In this document: positions 41,824 through 50,948 of the stretch, piece by piece
Layout of the letters: the number at the start of each line of letters is the position of its first letter
Numbering within the stretch: position 1 is the first letter of the stretch
DNA from: Planctomycetota bacterium
GTDB lineage: Bacteria > Planctomycetota > UBA1135 > UBA2386
NCBI GenBank assembly: GCA_016713175.1
Contig: JADJPQ010000008.1
Coordinates: 372,001-436,000, forward strand
Length of the DNA: 64,000 nt
Direction of reading: 5' to 3'
The notes under the pieces: generated by a model
What the model saw: the letters and a program-made list of their open reading frames with translations, nothing else
Databases searched by the model: none
What the model was told of the DNA's origin: nothing
Translations under genes and position numbers: made by a program

Positions 41824-42192
41824 ATGATCCAAGAAACGTCGATGCTGGATGTTGCCGACAACACGGGCGCCAAGCGCGCCATGTGTGTCAAGGTGCTCGG
41901 TGGCAGCCGACGGCGGTACGCGTCGGTCGGCGACGTCGTCGTCGCGGTCGTCAAGAAGGCGTTGCCCACCGGCGAGGTCAAGGAACACGACGTCGTCAAG
42001 GGCGTGGTGGTGCGAACGGCCAAGGCCGTTCGGCGCGCCGATGGCAGCTACATCCGTTTCGACCGCAACGCGCTGGTCGTGATCGACAAGGATGGCAACC
42101 CGCGTGGCACGCGCATTTTTGGCGCCGTTGCCCGTGAGCTGCGCGACCGCAACTTCATGAAGATCGTGTCGCTCGCGGAAGAGGTGGTCTGA
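41824..42192 (+). CDS. rplN: Ribosomal protein uL14
   Basis: 122 residues, the usual length: MIQETSMLDVADNTGAKRAM, VGDVVVAVVKKALPTGEVKE, GSYIRFDRNALVVIDKDGNP, RGTRIFGAVARELRDRNFMK. Stop overlaps rplX start by one base. Confidence 0.98.
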   Translation: MIQETSMLDVADNTGAKRAMCVKVLGGSRRRYASVGDVVVAVVKKALPTGEVKEHDVVKGVVVRTAKAVRRADGSYIRFDRNALVVIDKDGNPRGTRIFGAVARELRDRNFMKIVSLAEEVV

Positions 42193-42542
42193 TGCTCTTC
42201 AACAAGAACTCGCAGAAGCGTCTCCGCAAGGTGCACGTCAAGAAGGGCGACAAGGTCGTCGTCCATTCCGGTCAATACAAGTCGACCGAGCCCCGCGAGG
42301 TGCTGAAGGTCGATGGCGAGACCGGCAAGGTGATCGTTCAGGGCGTCAACATGCGCTGGAAGCACCAGAAGCGGTCGCCGCAGAATCCCAAGGGCGGTCG
42401 GGTGCAGATCGAGATCGCGATCGACGCCAGCAAAGTGCTGCTGTTCAGCGAGAAGCTGAGCAAGGGCACACGCACCAAGATGCAGGTGGTCGACGGCAAA
42501 CGGGTGCGCGTCGGCGTGAAGTGCGGAACCCAGTTCGACTGA
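42192..42542 (+). CDS. rplX: Ribosomal protein uL24
   Basis: 116 residues with a KOW motif (VKKGDKVVVHSGQYKSTEPR) and GVNMRWKHQKRSPQNPKGGR. An early 50S assembly protein. Confidence 0.96.
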   Translation: MLFNKNSQKRLRKVHVKKGDKVVVHSGQYKSTEPREVLKVDGETGKVIVQGVNMRWKHQKRSPQNPKGGRVQIEIAIDASKVLLFSEKLSKGTRTKMQVVDGKRVRVGVKCGTQFD

Positions 42543-42602
42543 CGCCAACCGGAAACGGAACGCCAATAGAGCAGGCGCACAAGAAGCAACGGAGCCAAAA
42601 CG

Positions 42603-43181
42603 GTGACTACGACTACGACCAAGACCACGCCGCGGATGCTTGCGCATTATCGCGACAAGGTGGTGCCGGCCCTGACGAAGGACTTCGGCCTCGCGAACCC
42701 GATGATGGTTCCGCGTCTGACCAAGATCGTCATCAACATGGGCGTCGGCCAGGCCGTGCAGAACAAGAACCGCATCGAGGCTGCCAACAAGGAGCTGACC
42801 GCGATTGCCGGCCAACGGCCGCTGATCCGCAAGGCGAGGCAGTCGGTCGCGACGTTCAAACTGCGGCAGGGTTACCCCATCGGGGTTGCCGTGACGCTGC
42901 GCGGTCCGCGGATGTGGGAATTCTTCGACCGGCTCGTGTCGGTGGCGATCCCGCGTATCCGCGACTTCCGCGGCTTGCCCAACAAGCTGGATGGCCGTGG
43001 CAACTACACGATGGGGCTCAGCGAACAGTCCGTGTTCCCCGAGATCCAGCTCGACAAGGTCGAGTTCGTGCAGGGCATGGACATCACCTTCGTGACGACG
43101 GCGGGGACCGACCAGTTGGGTCTCGCGCTGCTGACCCACCTCGGGATGCCGTTCCGCAACCAGGCGTCGACCAGGAACTGA
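42603..43181 (+). CDS. rplE: Ribosomal protein uL5
   Basis: 192 residues from GTG 42603: PRLTKIVINMGVGQAVQNKN, QRPLIRKARQSVATFKLRQG, PIGVAVTLRGPRMWEFFDRL, RDFRGLPNKLDGRGNYTMGL. Binds 5S rRNA and touches P-site tRNA. Confidence 0.98.
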   Translation: MTTTTTKTTPRMLAHYRDKVVPALTKDFGLANPMMVPRLTKIVINMGVGQAVQNKNRIEAANKELTAIAGQRPLIRKARQSVATFKLRQGYPIGVAVTLRGPRMWEFFDRLVSVAIPRIRDFRGLPNKLDGRGNYTMGLSEQSVFPEIQLDKVEFVQGMDITFVTTAGTDQLGLALLTHLGMPFRNQASTRN

Positions 43182-43185
43182 AACC

Positions 43186-43371
43186 ATGGCCAAGAAGTGC
43201 TTGAAGGTCAAACAGCAGCGGAAGCCGAAGTTCGCGACTCGGCGCTACAACCGTTGCCAACTGTGTGGACGTGCGCGCGCGTACTATCGCAAGTTCGGCA
43301 TTTGCCGGTGCTGTTTCCGACTCTTGGCGCTGCAGGGGGAGATCCCTGGTGTGCGCAAGGCGTCCTGGTGA
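43186..43371 (+). CDS. rpsN: Ribosomal protein uS14, zinc-binding type
   Basis: 61 residues. Four Cys (C24, C27, C40, C43) in CQLCGRARAYYRKFGICRCC form the zinc ribbon of the short C+ uS14 type, as against the zinc-free 100-residue form of E. coli. Confidence 0.98.
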   Translation: MAKKCLKVKQQRKPKFATRRYNRCQLCGRARAYYRKFGICRCCFRLLALQGEIPGVRKASW

Positions 43372-43384
43372 GGAGGGCTGAGCC

Positions 43385-43780
43385 ATGATGACCGACCCGA
43401 TTGCCGACATGCTGACCCGGATGCGCAACGCGCTTGCCCGCCGGTCACCCGATGTCCTGATTCCCGGAAGCCGCCTCAAGGTCGGCATCCTGGAGGTGCT
43501 CAAGCGCGAAGGGTACATCGACGGCTACCAGGTGGCCGCCGACGGATGCCGTTCCGTGATCAACGTCAAGCTGCGCTACGGCAACGAGACGAATGCCGTC
43601 ATCTCGTCGTTGAGCCGCTTCAGCACACCGGGCTGCCGCCGCTACCGCGGTGTCAACGACCTGCCGAAAGTGCGCGGCGGACTCGGCATCGCGGTGGTGT
43701 CGACCAACCAGGGCATCCTGTCCGATCGCGAGTGTCGGCAGCGCCGGGTGGGCGGCGAAGTGCTGTGCACGGTCGACTGA
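43385..43780 (+). CDS. rpsH: Ribosomal protein uS8
   Basis: 131 residues (ATG 43385 or the adjacent ATG 43388): MTDPIADMLTRMRNALARRS, SRLKVGILEVLKREGYIDGY, RRYRGVNDLPKVRGGLGIAV, VSTNQGILSDRECRQRRVGG. In other bacteria it regulates the spc operon. Confidence 0.98.
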   Translation: MMTDPIADMLTRMRNALARRSPDVLIPGSRLKVGILEVLKREGYIDGYQVAADGCRSVINVKLRYGNETNAVISSLSRFSTPGCRRYRGVNDLPKVRGGLGIAVVSTNQGILSDRECRQRRVGGEVLCTVD

Positions 43781-43824
43781 ACGGTTGCGCCAACCAAATC
43801 CAGAACCCATAGCCACGAACTACC

Positions 43825-44376
43825 ATGTCGCGCATCGGCAAGAAGACGATCGCCATCCCCAAGGGGGTCACGATCACGTGCACGCCCCAGAAGGTGACGG
43901 TCAAGGGCAGCAAGGGTGAACTGACCCTTACGCCGCGTCCTGAGGTCGGCGTCGAAGTCGCCAACGGCGAGATCAAGGTCACCGCCAGGGACGAGGAGCG
44001 CACCAGCCGTGCCTATCAGGGTACGACCCGAGCGCTGCTCGCCAGCATGATCGTTGGCGTCAGCCAGGGATACGAGAAGAAGCTCGAGATCAATGGCGTC
44101 GGCTACCAGGCCACCGCCGAGGGCAAGAACATCGCGTTGGCGCTCGGCTTCAACAAACCGGTCAAGTTCACGGTGCCTTCGACCGTGACCGTGGACATCC
44201 CGACGCCGACGTCGCTGGTGATCAAGGGCATCGACAAACAGCAGGTCGGGATGGTGGCGGCGGCGATCCGCAAGCTGCGCAAGCCCGAGCCGTACAAGGG
44301 CAAGGGCATCAAGTACTCCGACGAGGTCATCCGCCGCAAGGCGGGCAAGGCGTTCGCCTCCGGCGGCGCTGCGTAG
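43825..44376 (+). CDS. rplF: Ribosomal protein uL6
   Basis: 183 residues: MSRIGKKTIAIPKGVTITCT, the paired folds, and KPEPYKGKGIKYSDEVIRRK with AGKA at the C-terminus. Located near the factor-binding site. Confidence 0.98.
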   Translation: MSRIGKKTIAIPKGVTITCTPQKVTVKGSKGELTLTPRPEVGVEVANGEIKVTARDEERTSRAYQGTTRALLASMIVGVSQGYEKKLEINGVGYQATAEGKNIALALGFNKPVKFTVPSTVTVDIPTPTSLVIKGIDKQQVGMVAAAIRKLRKPEPYKGKGIKYSDEVIRRKAGKAFASGGAA

Positions 44377-44391
44377 CAAGGCACGAATGCC

Positions 44392-44760
44392 ATGACGAAC
44401 GTATCCATCAAGCACGCGCAGCGACGAGGCAAGGCCCGGTCCGTGCGCAACAAGTTGCGCCAGTTCGGCAACCGTCCGCGGCTGTCGGTCTTCCGCAGCT
44501 TGCAGAACATCTCGGTGCAGATCATCGACGACACGCGTGGTCACACGCTGGCGTCCGCGTCTTCGCTCGAGAAAGACGTGCGCACGGCGATCAAGGGCAT
44601 GCGCAAGACCGATGTCGCCAAGAAGATCGGCGGGTTGCTGGCCGAGCGCGCCAAGCGCAATGGCGTCACCAAGGTCGCGTTCGACCGCGGTTCCTACAAG
44701 TATCACGGTCGGGTCAAGGCCCTGGCCGACGCCGCCCGCGAGGGCGGCCTGGAGTTCTGA
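44392..44760 (+). CDS. rplR: Ribosomal protein uL18
   Basis: 122 residues: NKLRQFGNRPRLSVFRSLQN, ISVQIIDDTRGHTLASASSL, AKKIGGLLAERAKRNGVTKV, AFDRGSYKYHGRVKALADAA. Binds 5S rRNA. Confidence 0.97.
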   Translation: MTNVSIKHAQRRGKARSVRNKLRQFGNRPRLSVFRSLQNISVQIIDDTRGHTLASASSLEKDVRTAIKGMRKTDVAKKIGGLLAERAKRNGVTKVAFDRGSYKYHGRVKALADAAREGGLEF

Positions 44761-44762
44761 TC

Positions 44763-45278
44763 ATGGCCAAGAGCAAGTACCCGACGATTCCGATCGACGA
44801 GGCCCTTTCGGCGGACCTCAACGACGACGTGGTCGCGATCAATCGCAGCGCTGCGGTCGTCAAGGGCGGTCGCCGGTTTTCCTTCAGTGCGCTGACTGTG
44901 GTCGGTGACGAACGCAATGGTCTGGTCGGCATCGGCTATGGCAAGGGCCGCGAGGTTCCGAATGCGGTCGAGAAGTCGGTCAAAGACGCGCGCAAGCAAC
45001 TGATGCGCGTGCAGCGGGTGGGCACCACGATTCCGCACGCCGTCGAAGGCTACTATGGCGCGACCAAGGTGCGCCTGCTGCCGGCCGCACCGGGCACCGG
45101 CATCATCGCCGGCAAGGCGGTGCGGAAGGTGCTGGAGTTCGCCGGCATCCGTGACATCCTGACCAAGAACTACGGGTCGACCAACGCGCTCAACGTCGTC
45201 AAGGCGACGATGGCGGCGCTGGCCAAGTTGCGCAGCCGCGAGCAGATCGCATCGGCGCGCGGAGTCAACCTCGAATGA
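44763..45278 (+). CDS. rpsE: Ribosomal protein uS5
   Basis: 171 residues: VVAINRSAAVVKGGRRFSFS, ALTVVGDERNGLVGIGYGKG, and GIIAGKAVRKVLEFAGIRDI. Its stop overlaps the rplO start (ATGA), so rpmD, usually found here, is absent. Confidence 0.98.
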   Translation: MAKSKYPTIPIDEALSADLNDDVVAINRSAAVVKGGRRFSFSALTVVGDERNGLVGIGYGKGREVPNAVEKSVKDARKQLMRVQRVGTTIPHAVEGYYGATKVRLLPAAPGTGIIAGKAVRKVLEFAGIRDILTKNYGSTNALNVVKATMAALAKLRSREQIASARGVNLE

Positions 45279-45823
45279 ACCTCTCCGAAGCGAAGGCCCT
45301 GGGCCTGAAGTTCCCCGATCGGAAGCGCATCGGCCGCGGCATCGGCTCGGGCATCGGCAAGACGTCCGGTCGCGGCCACAAGGGCGCCAAGTCGCGTTCT
45401 GGCTGGTCGCGGCGCATTGGCTGGGAAGGCGGCCAGATGCCGCTGTACCGGCGTTTGCCGAAAGTCGGCTTCAACAACAAGATCTTCAAGAAGGTCTTCA
45501 CCGTCATCAACGTCGGTGACCTGAACATCTTCGACGATGGCGCAACGGTTGATCTCACGGCGGTGCTGGCCAAGGGGCTGACCTCCAAGGAGAAGCAGTC
45601 CGACCTGTTCAAGGTGCTCGGCGATGGGGCCTTGACCAAGCGCATCACCGTCAAGGCCGATGCGGTCACCGCGACGGCGCGGACCAAGATCGAAGGCGCT
45701 GGCGGCGCCGTGATGCTGATCGAGAAGAAGCCGTTGCGCGCCAAGTTCGTCCGCAAGGATGGCACCAAGAGCACCCCGGGCGGCGACAAGAAGGCCCAGA
45801 AGCCCGGCGCCAGTCAGGCCTAA
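45275..45823 (+). CDS. rplO: Ribosomal protein uL15
   Basis: 182 residues: IGRGIGSGIGKTSGRGHKGA, KSRSGWSRRIGWEGGQMPLY and RRLPKVGFNNKIFKKVFTVI. The C-terminus carries a Lys/Gly/Ala-rich extension beyond the usual 145-150 residues. Confidence 0.97.
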   Translation: MNLSEAKALGLKFPDRKRIGRGIGSGIGKTSGRGHKGAKSRSGWSRRIGWEGGQMPLYRRLPKVGFNNKIFKKVFTVINVGDLNIFDDGATVDLTAVLAKGLTSKEKQSDLFKVLGDGALTKRITVKADAVTATARTKIEGAGGAVMLIEKKPLRAKFVRKDGTKSTPGGDKKAQKPGASQA

Positions 45824-45867
45824 CCACACCCACCGCGGATCCCGACCGAAACCGATCGAGGCAAGCG

Positions 45868-47226
45868 ATGACCTTCACGCTCGGCAACCTGTTCAAGGTC
45901 AAGGAGATCAGGACCAAGATCCTGATCACCCTGGGTCTGCTGCTGGTCTACCGGATCGGGTTCTACATTCCGTTGCCCGGTGTCGATCTGGTCAAGGCAC
46001 TGGAACAGTTGCACTCGCAGGAGCGCGGCGGCTTCCGGGATCTGTTCGTGTTGATGAACGTGCTGACCGGCGGGTCACTGCAGAGCGCGACGCTGTTCTC
46101 GCTCGGCGTGATGCCGTACATCTCTGCCAGCATCATCTTCAGCCTGCTGACCAAGGCCGTGCCGGCGCTCGAGAAACTGGCCAAAGAGGGTCAGTCCGGA
46201 CAGCGGAAGATCAACCAGTACACGCGCATCGCCACCGTCGGCATCTGCCTGGTACAGTCGCTGTTCGTGATTTTCGGCTCGCTGAGTCGGACCAAGGACA
46301 GCCTGCTCTATCAAGGTGTCCAATCGTGGTTTGGCGCGTACGTGATCGTCGTGATGATCGCGCTGACGGCCGGCACGATGTTCATCATGTGGCTCGGCGA
46401 GCAGATCACCGAGCACGGCGTCGGCAACGGTGTCTCGCTGATCATCATGGCGGGCATCATCTCGAACCTCTACCCGGCGATCGGCACCTACTTCCAGCAC
46501 GGCTTCGGCCGTGAACAGTGGCAGAGCCTGCTGCTGTTCACCGGCGCATGGGCGGTTGCGGTGGTCGCCGTGGTCTTCATCACCAAGGCCCAACGGCGGA
46601 TCCCGATCCAGCAGGCCCGCCATACGAAGGGTCGACAGGTCTACGGCGGGCAGCGCCACTTCCTGCCGTTCAAGATCAACCAGGCAGGCGTGATGCCCAT
46701 CGTGTTCGGTTCGGCGCTGTTGCTGATCCCGACGATGTTCGCTCAGTTCGCCGGCTGGAGCGCGATGCAGGAGGCGTTCGCCGGCCAGCACGGGTTCTGG
46801 TTCATCACCTGCTACGTGGCCCTGATCTTCTTCTTCTCGTTCTTCTGGACTTCGATGATGTTCCAGCCGAACGACATCGCCAACAACCTGAAGGAGAACG
46901 GCTCGTTCGTGCCCGGGATCCGGCCCGGCAAGAGCACCGCGAAGTTCCTCGAGGATACGATGGTGCGCATGACCCTGGCGGGGGCCACGTTCCTGTCGAT
47001 CATCGCGGTGATTCCGTCGCTGTTCCGAACCGGCGGGTCCTCGATGGACCAGGTGCTGATCTACTTCATGTCGGGAACGTCGATCCTGATCGTCGTCGGC
47101 GTGGCCCTGGACATGGTCGAGAAGCTCAACGCGTTGCTCATCATGCGCAACTACGAGGGCTTCATGAAGGAGAACGAGGGCGAGGCCGGGCAGGGTGCCG
47201 CTGGCTGGGGGCGGCGGGGCGTCTGA
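45868..47226 (+). CDS. secY: Preprotein translocase subunit SecY
   Basis: 452 residues with ten predicted membrane helices. Conserved parts: RIGFYIPLPGVDL, SLGVMPYISASIIFSLLTK, LGEQITEHGVGNGVSLIIM, PFKINQAGVMPIVFGSALLL and FQPNDIANNLKENGSFVPGI. It forms the channel with SecE (22035). The C-tail is Gly-rich. adk starts two bases after its stop. Confidence 0.98.
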   Translation: MTFTLGNLFKVKEIRTKILITLGLLLVYRIGFYIPLPGVDLVKALEQLHSQERGGFRDLFVLMNVLTGGSLQSATLFSLGVMPYISASIIFSLLTKAVPALEKLAKEGQSGQRKINQYTRIATVGICLVQSLFVIFGSLSRTKDSLLYQGVQSWFGAYVIVVMIALTAGTMFIMWLGEQITEHGVGNGVSLIIMAGIISNLYPAIGTYFQHGFGREQWQSLLLFTGAWAVAVVAVVFITKAQRRIPIQQARHTKGRQVYGGQRHFLPFKINQAGVMPIVFGSALLLIPTMFAQFAGWSAMQEAFAGQHGFWFITCYVALIFFFSFFWTSMMFQPNDIANNLKENGSFVPGIRPGKSTAKFLEDTMVRMTLAGATFLSIIAVIPSLFRTGGSSMDQVLIYFMSGTSILIVVGVALDMVEKLNALLIMRNYEGFMKENEGEAGQGAAGWGRRGV

Positions 47227-47228
47227 CG

Positions 47229-47891
47229 ATGGTCACCTGTCTCCAAGCCCGGGCAGTGTTCCTCGGCGCCCCCGGCGCCGGCAAGGGGACCCAGGCCAAG
47301 CGACTGGCCGAAGTGGCGCAGGCCGTGCACATCTCGACTGGCGACATGCTCCGCGGGCACGTGGCCCAGGCCACCCAGCTCGGCGTGCAGGCGAAGTCCT
47401 ACATGGATGCGGGCAAGCTCGTCCCGGACGAGTTGATCATTGCGATGGTCGAGGCTCGCATTGCGCAACCCGATGCCCGGTCGGCTTGGATCCTGGATGG
47501 CTTCCCCCGGACGTTGCCGCAAGCCGAGGCGCTCGACCGCAGCCTTGGTGGTGCCCCCGATCGACGGCTCACCCACGTGATCTACTTCGCGGTGCCGGAA
47601 TCGGTCCTGGTCGGCCGGCTGTCCGGGCGGCGGACGTGTGGCCGATGTGGGGCGATCTGGCATGTGGAAACCCAGCCGACGAAGAAGGCGGGGGTCTGCG
47701 ACACCTGCAGCGGCGAACTGACCCAGCGGTCGGACGATCGGCCCGAGGCGATCAGCAAGAGACTCGAAGTCTACCGTGCGCAAACGGAGCCCCTTCTGGG
47801 ATACTACCGGAAGCGCAACACCCTTCGGGAGATCGACGCGAATCGATCTCCAGAGACCATTTTTCAGGAGCTGGCCAAGCTGATGCAATGA
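47229..47891 (+). CDS. adk: Adenylate kinase, zinc-lid type
   Basis: 220 residues from ATG 47229. P-loop GAPGAGKGT (13-21), STGDMLR, DGFPRTLPQAEAL and the long LID with four Cys (CGRCG and CDTCSGE) that bind zinc or form the structural lid. It makes 2 ADP from ATP and AMP. Position after secY is standard, but map, usually between adk and infA, is missing. Confidence 0.97.
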   Translation: MVTCLQARAVFLGAPGAGKGTQAKRLAEVAQAVHISTGDMLRGHVAQATQLGVQAKSYMDAGKLVPDELIIAMVEARIAQPDARSAWILDGFPRTLPQAEALDRSLGGAPDRRLTHVIYFAVPESVLVGRLSGRRTCGRCGAIWHVETQPTKKAGVCDTCSGELTQRSDDRPEAISKRLEVYRAQTEPLLGYYRKRNTLREIDANRSPETIFQELAKLMQ

Positions 47892-48127
47892 ACGCTGTTC
47901 CGGACTCGACGGCCGATCAGGTTCCCGAACGCGTGAACGCGACGGTGATCGAAGCTCTGCCGAACTCGTTGTTCCGGTTGCGCACCGAAAATGGCTGCAC
48001 GGTTGTGGGTCATGTTGCAGGCGACCTGCGCATGGCATTCGCGAGGCTGCTTCCAGGCGACCTTGTCGAGATCGAGATCTCCCCGCTCGATCGCAACCGA
48101 GCCCGCATCGCCGGCCGGCGCAAGTGA
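47888..48127 (+). CDS. infA: Translation initiation factor IF-1
   Basis: 79 residues from ATG 47888 (ATGA overlap with adk). OB fold: VNATVIEALPNSLFRLRTEN, VVGHVAGDLRMAFARLLPGD and LVEIEISPLDRNRARIAGRR. The N-terminus has about eight extra residues and the usual K-x-R-I of the first loop (G-K-M-R) is changed to DLRMAFARLL. The usual size is 72. Confidence 0.93.
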   Translation: MNAVPDSTADQVPERVNATVIEALPNSLFRLRTENGCTVVGHVAGDLRMAFARLLPGDLVEIEISPLDRNRARIAGRRK

Positions 48128-48183
48128 CGTTGCATGACACCCGCCTCTCCAACCAACCCGATTCCCAACCAGCGAGAACTGCC

Positions 48184-48300
48184 GTGAAGGTCCGAGCCAG
48201 CGTCCGTCGAATCTGTGAGCACTGCAAAGTCGTTCGTCGCCGCGGAGTCGTGCGTGTGATCTGCACCAACTCCCGTCACAAGCAACGGCAAGGCAAGTAG
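48184..48300 (+). CDS. rpmJ: Ribosomal protein bL36, zinc-binding
   Basis: 38 residues from GTG 48184 (VKVRASVRRICEHCKVVRRR and GVVRVICTNSRHKQRQGK). Ligands C11, C14, C27 and H32 match the zinc form. Standard place between infA and rpsM. Confidence 0.96.
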   Translation: MKVRASVRRICEHCKVVRRRGVVRVICTNSRHKQRQGK

Positions 48301-48378
48301 CGTCAAGGAAGCAGTGTCAGTCAGGTAGCCCAGCCGTCCAGCAGCAGAGCACGCCGAACGAATCCTCAAAGGAACCCA

Positions 48379-48756
48379 ATGCCTCGTCTCCTTGGTGTCG
48401 ACATTCCGAACGAGAAGCGCATCGAGATCGCGCTGACCTACATCTACGGCGTCGGTCCGGCCGTGGCCCGCAAGGTTCTCGCCGACCTCAATCTGCGGCC
48501 CGACACGCGCGCCAAGGATCTCAAGGACGATGAGGTGGCGGCCTTGGCCAACCACATCGAGAAGAACTACCCGGTCGAGGGCACGCTCCGCCGCCAGGTG
48601 ATGCAGAACATCAACCGGCTGAAGGAGATCTACTGCTACCGCGGCTTGCGACACCGTCGCAGCCTGCCGGTGCGCGGCCAGCGCACTCGTTCCAATGCCC
48701 GTTCTCGCAAGGGACCGCGCAAGACAGTCGCCAACAAGAAGATCCTGCGCAAGTGA
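48379..48756 (+). CDS. rpsM: Ribosomal protein uS13
   Basis: 125 residues: LLGVDIPNEKRIEIALTYIY, GVGPAVARKVLADLNLRPDT and YRGLRHRRSLPVRGQRTRSN. Intersubunit-bridge protein; basic C-terminal tail reaches the P site. Confidence 0.98.
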   Translation: MPRLLGVDIPNEKRIEIALTYIYGVGPAVARKVLADLNLRPDTRAKDLKDDEVAALANHIEKNYPVEGTLRRQVMQNINRLKEIYCYRGLRHRRSLPVRGQRTRSNARSRKGPRKTVANKKILRK

Positions 48757-48806
48757 TCTGCTGCCCCCTGACCCGCTGCTCAACCCGATTTCCGAACTGA
48801 TCCGCC

Positions 48807-49214
48807 ATGTCGACGCAGACTCCAGCAACCACCGCGGTCGAGAAGAAGAAGGCGCGCATGCGCAAGAACGTGGGCAAGGCGATTGCCCACGTGAAGGCGT
48901 CCTTCAACAATACGATCATCACGATCACCGACAGCACCGGCCAGGTGCTGGCCTGGGACAGCGCCGGCACCATCGGCTACAAAGGCAGTCGCAAGAGCAC
49001 GCCTTACGCGGCGCAGCGCGCCGCCGAGAAGGTTGCCGACAAGATCAAGAAGATGGGCGTGCACGAACTCGAGGTGCTGGTCCGCGGCCCTGGTTCGGGC
49101 CGCGAGTCCGCCGTGCGCGCACTGTCGGCGTCGGGGATCGAAGTGAAGACCATCGAAGACGTCACGCCGTTGCCCCACAATGGCTGCCGTCCCCGCAAGC
49201 GTCGCCGCGTGTGA
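48807..49214 (+). CDS. rpsK: Ribosomal protein uS11
   Basis: 135 residues: IAHVKASFNNTIITITDSTG, LAWDSAGTIGYKGSRKSTPY, AAQRAAEKVADKIKKMGVHE and VRGPGSGRESAVRALSASGI, ending in PHNGCRPRKRRRV. Confidence 0.98.
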   Translation: MSTQTPATTAVEKKKARMRKNVGKAIAHVKASFNNTIITITDSTGQVLAWDSAGTIGYKGSRKSTPYAAQRAAEKVADKIKKMGVHELEVLVRGPGSGRESAVRALSASGIEVKTIEDVTPLPHNGCRPRKRRRV

Positions 49215-49288
49215 CCGGCTTCGGCACCGCATGGACCTTACTGGTCACCTGAAACCCACGACTATCGCTCGAGCATTCTGGAACTGAG

Positions 49289-49912
49289 ATGGCACGCAAC
49301 GACAAGAATGTCTGCAAGCTCTGCCGCCGCGAAGGCCTGAAGCTGTTCCTGAAGGGACAGCGCTGCTTCTCGGAGAAGTGTGGCGTCAACCGCCGCGACT
49401 ATCCGCCGGGCCAGCACGTACGGCCCAAGAAAGGGACCGACTACGGCACGCAGCTGCGCGAAAAGCAGAAGGCCAAGCGGATCTATGGGTTGCTGGAGCG
49501 GCAGTTCCAGCACTACTACACGATCGCGTCGCGTCAGAAGGGCAACACCGGTGAGAACCTGTTGATCCTGATGGAGCGCCGACTCGACAACGTCGTGCTG
49601 AATCTCGGTCTGGCGCTGTCGCGTTTCGACGCCCGCCAGATGGTTGCCCACGGCCACGTCTACGTGCACGGCAAGCGCGTGGACATTCCAAGCTACCTGG
49701 TGCGGCCGGGCGACGAGATCCAGATCCGCGGCAACGACAAGATCAAGAAGAAGGCCACCGACGCCGTCGAGATGAACAAGGGGCAGTCGCTGCCTGGTTG
49801 GCTCGAAGCGACGCCGGCCGACCTGAAGGGCAAGGTCATCCAATTGCCCAAGCGTGAGGACATCAACCACCCGATCAGCGAGCAGCTGATCATCGAGCTC
49901 TGCTCGAAGTAA
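49289..49912 (+). CDS. rpsD: Ribosomal protein uS4
   Basis: 207 residues. An N-terminal Cys set (CKLCRREGLKLFLKGQRC then CFSEKCG) gives the zinc form. YPPGQHVRPKKGTDYGTQLR and the S4 RNA-binding domain (MERRLDNVVLNLGLALSRFD, ARQMVAHGHVYVHGKRVDIP) follow. 30S assembly initiator. Confidence 0.98.
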   Translation: MARNDKNVCKLCRREGLKLFLKGQRCFSEKCGVNRRDYPPGQHVRPKKGTDYGTQLREKQKAKRIYGLLERQFQHYYTIASRQKGNTGENLLILMERRLDNVVLNLGLALSRFDARQMVAHGHVYVHGKRVDIPSYLVRPGDEIQIRGNDKIKKKATDAVEMNKGQSLPGWLEATPADLKGKVIQLPKREDINHPISEQLIIELCSK

Positions 49913-49937
49913 CCCGGTCGAACCCACGGAGAACCCG

Positions 49938-50936
49938 ATGCGAATTCGTTGGCGCAACTTCGAGCTGCCTTCCCAGGTTCGTCTGGAGAAGGAGACCGCT
50001 ACTGGCAACTACGGCAAGTTCCTCGTCGAGCCCTTCGAGAAGGGTTTTGGCACGACGATCGGCAACGGCCTGCGTCGAGTGCTGTTGTCGTCGATCGAAG
50101 GCACCGCGGTCACGTGGGTGCGCATCGACGGCGTGGTGCACGAGTTCTCGACGATCCCGGGCGTGGTCGAGGACGTCACCCAGATCATCCTCAACATCAA
50201 GAAGCTGCGCGTGAAGATGCACACGGATGCACCCACGACGCTGCGGATCGATGTCAACCAGAAGGGTGAACTGCAGGCCGAATCCATCGAAGGCGATCAC
50301 TCGGTCGAGATCGCCAATCCCGAGCTGAAGATCTGCACGCTGACCGATGACGTCCGCTTCTTCTGCGAAATGCAGGTCAAGAAGGGGCGTGGCTATGTCA
50401 CCGCCGAAGAGAACGTCAGCGAGGAGGCCGAAGTCGGCACCATCCCCGTCGATTCGATCTTCAGCCCGGTGCACCGCGTCAAGTACTCGATCGAGAACAC
50501 TCGCGTGGGCAAGTCGACGGATTACGACCGTCTTGTGTTGGAGGTGTGGACCGACGGCACCGTGACGCCGGAGATGGCGCTGGTCGAGGCCAGCAAGATC
50601 TACCGCAAGCACCTGAACCCGTTCGTCCAGTACTTCGAACTGAAGGACGACCTGGCGGTCGAAGGTGGTGTGCTGGCGCCTGAGGGTGACGAGGGTGCCA
50701 AGAAGAAGGAAATGACCGACCTGCTCAGCAAGAGCGTCGACATGCTCGAACTGTCGGTCCGGGCCAAGAACTGCCTGGACTCCGAGAACGTGCAGACCAT
50801 GCGCGATCTCGTCGCGATGACCGAGACCGAGATGCTGAAGGTGCGCAACTTCGGCAAGACCTCACTGAAGGAGGTCAAGAACAAGCTCTCTGCGCTCGGT
50901 CTGTCGCTCGGCATGGCCGTCGACGAATTCAAGTAA
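49938..50936 (+). CDS. rpoA: RNA polymerase alpha subunit
   Basis: 332 residues. The N-terminal domain (FLVEPFEKGFGTTIGNGLRR, VLLSSIEGTAVTWVRIDGVV) makes the assembly dimer. The C-terminal domain (ELSVRAKNCLDSENVQTMRD and LLKVRNFGKTSLKEVKNKL-like MLKVRNFGKTSLKEVKNKLS) binds UP elements and activators. Confidence 0.99.
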   Translation: MRIRWRNFELPSQVRLEKETATGNYGKFLVEPFEKGFGTTIGNGLRRVLLSSIEGTAVTWVRIDGVVHEFSTIPGVVEDVTQIILNIKKLRVKMHTDAPTTLRIDVNQKGELQAESIEGDHSVEIANPELKICTLTDDVRFFCEMQVKKGRGYVTAEENVSEEAEVGTIPVDSIFSPVHRVKYSIENTRVGKSTDYDRLVLEVWTDGTVTPEMALVEASKIYRKHLNPFVQYFELKDDLAVEGGVLAPEGDEGAKKKEMTDLLSKSVDMLELSVRAKNCLDSENVQTMRDLVAMTETEMLKVRNFGKTSLKEVKNKLSALGLSLGMAVDEFK

Positions 50937-50948
50937 GGACGAACTGTC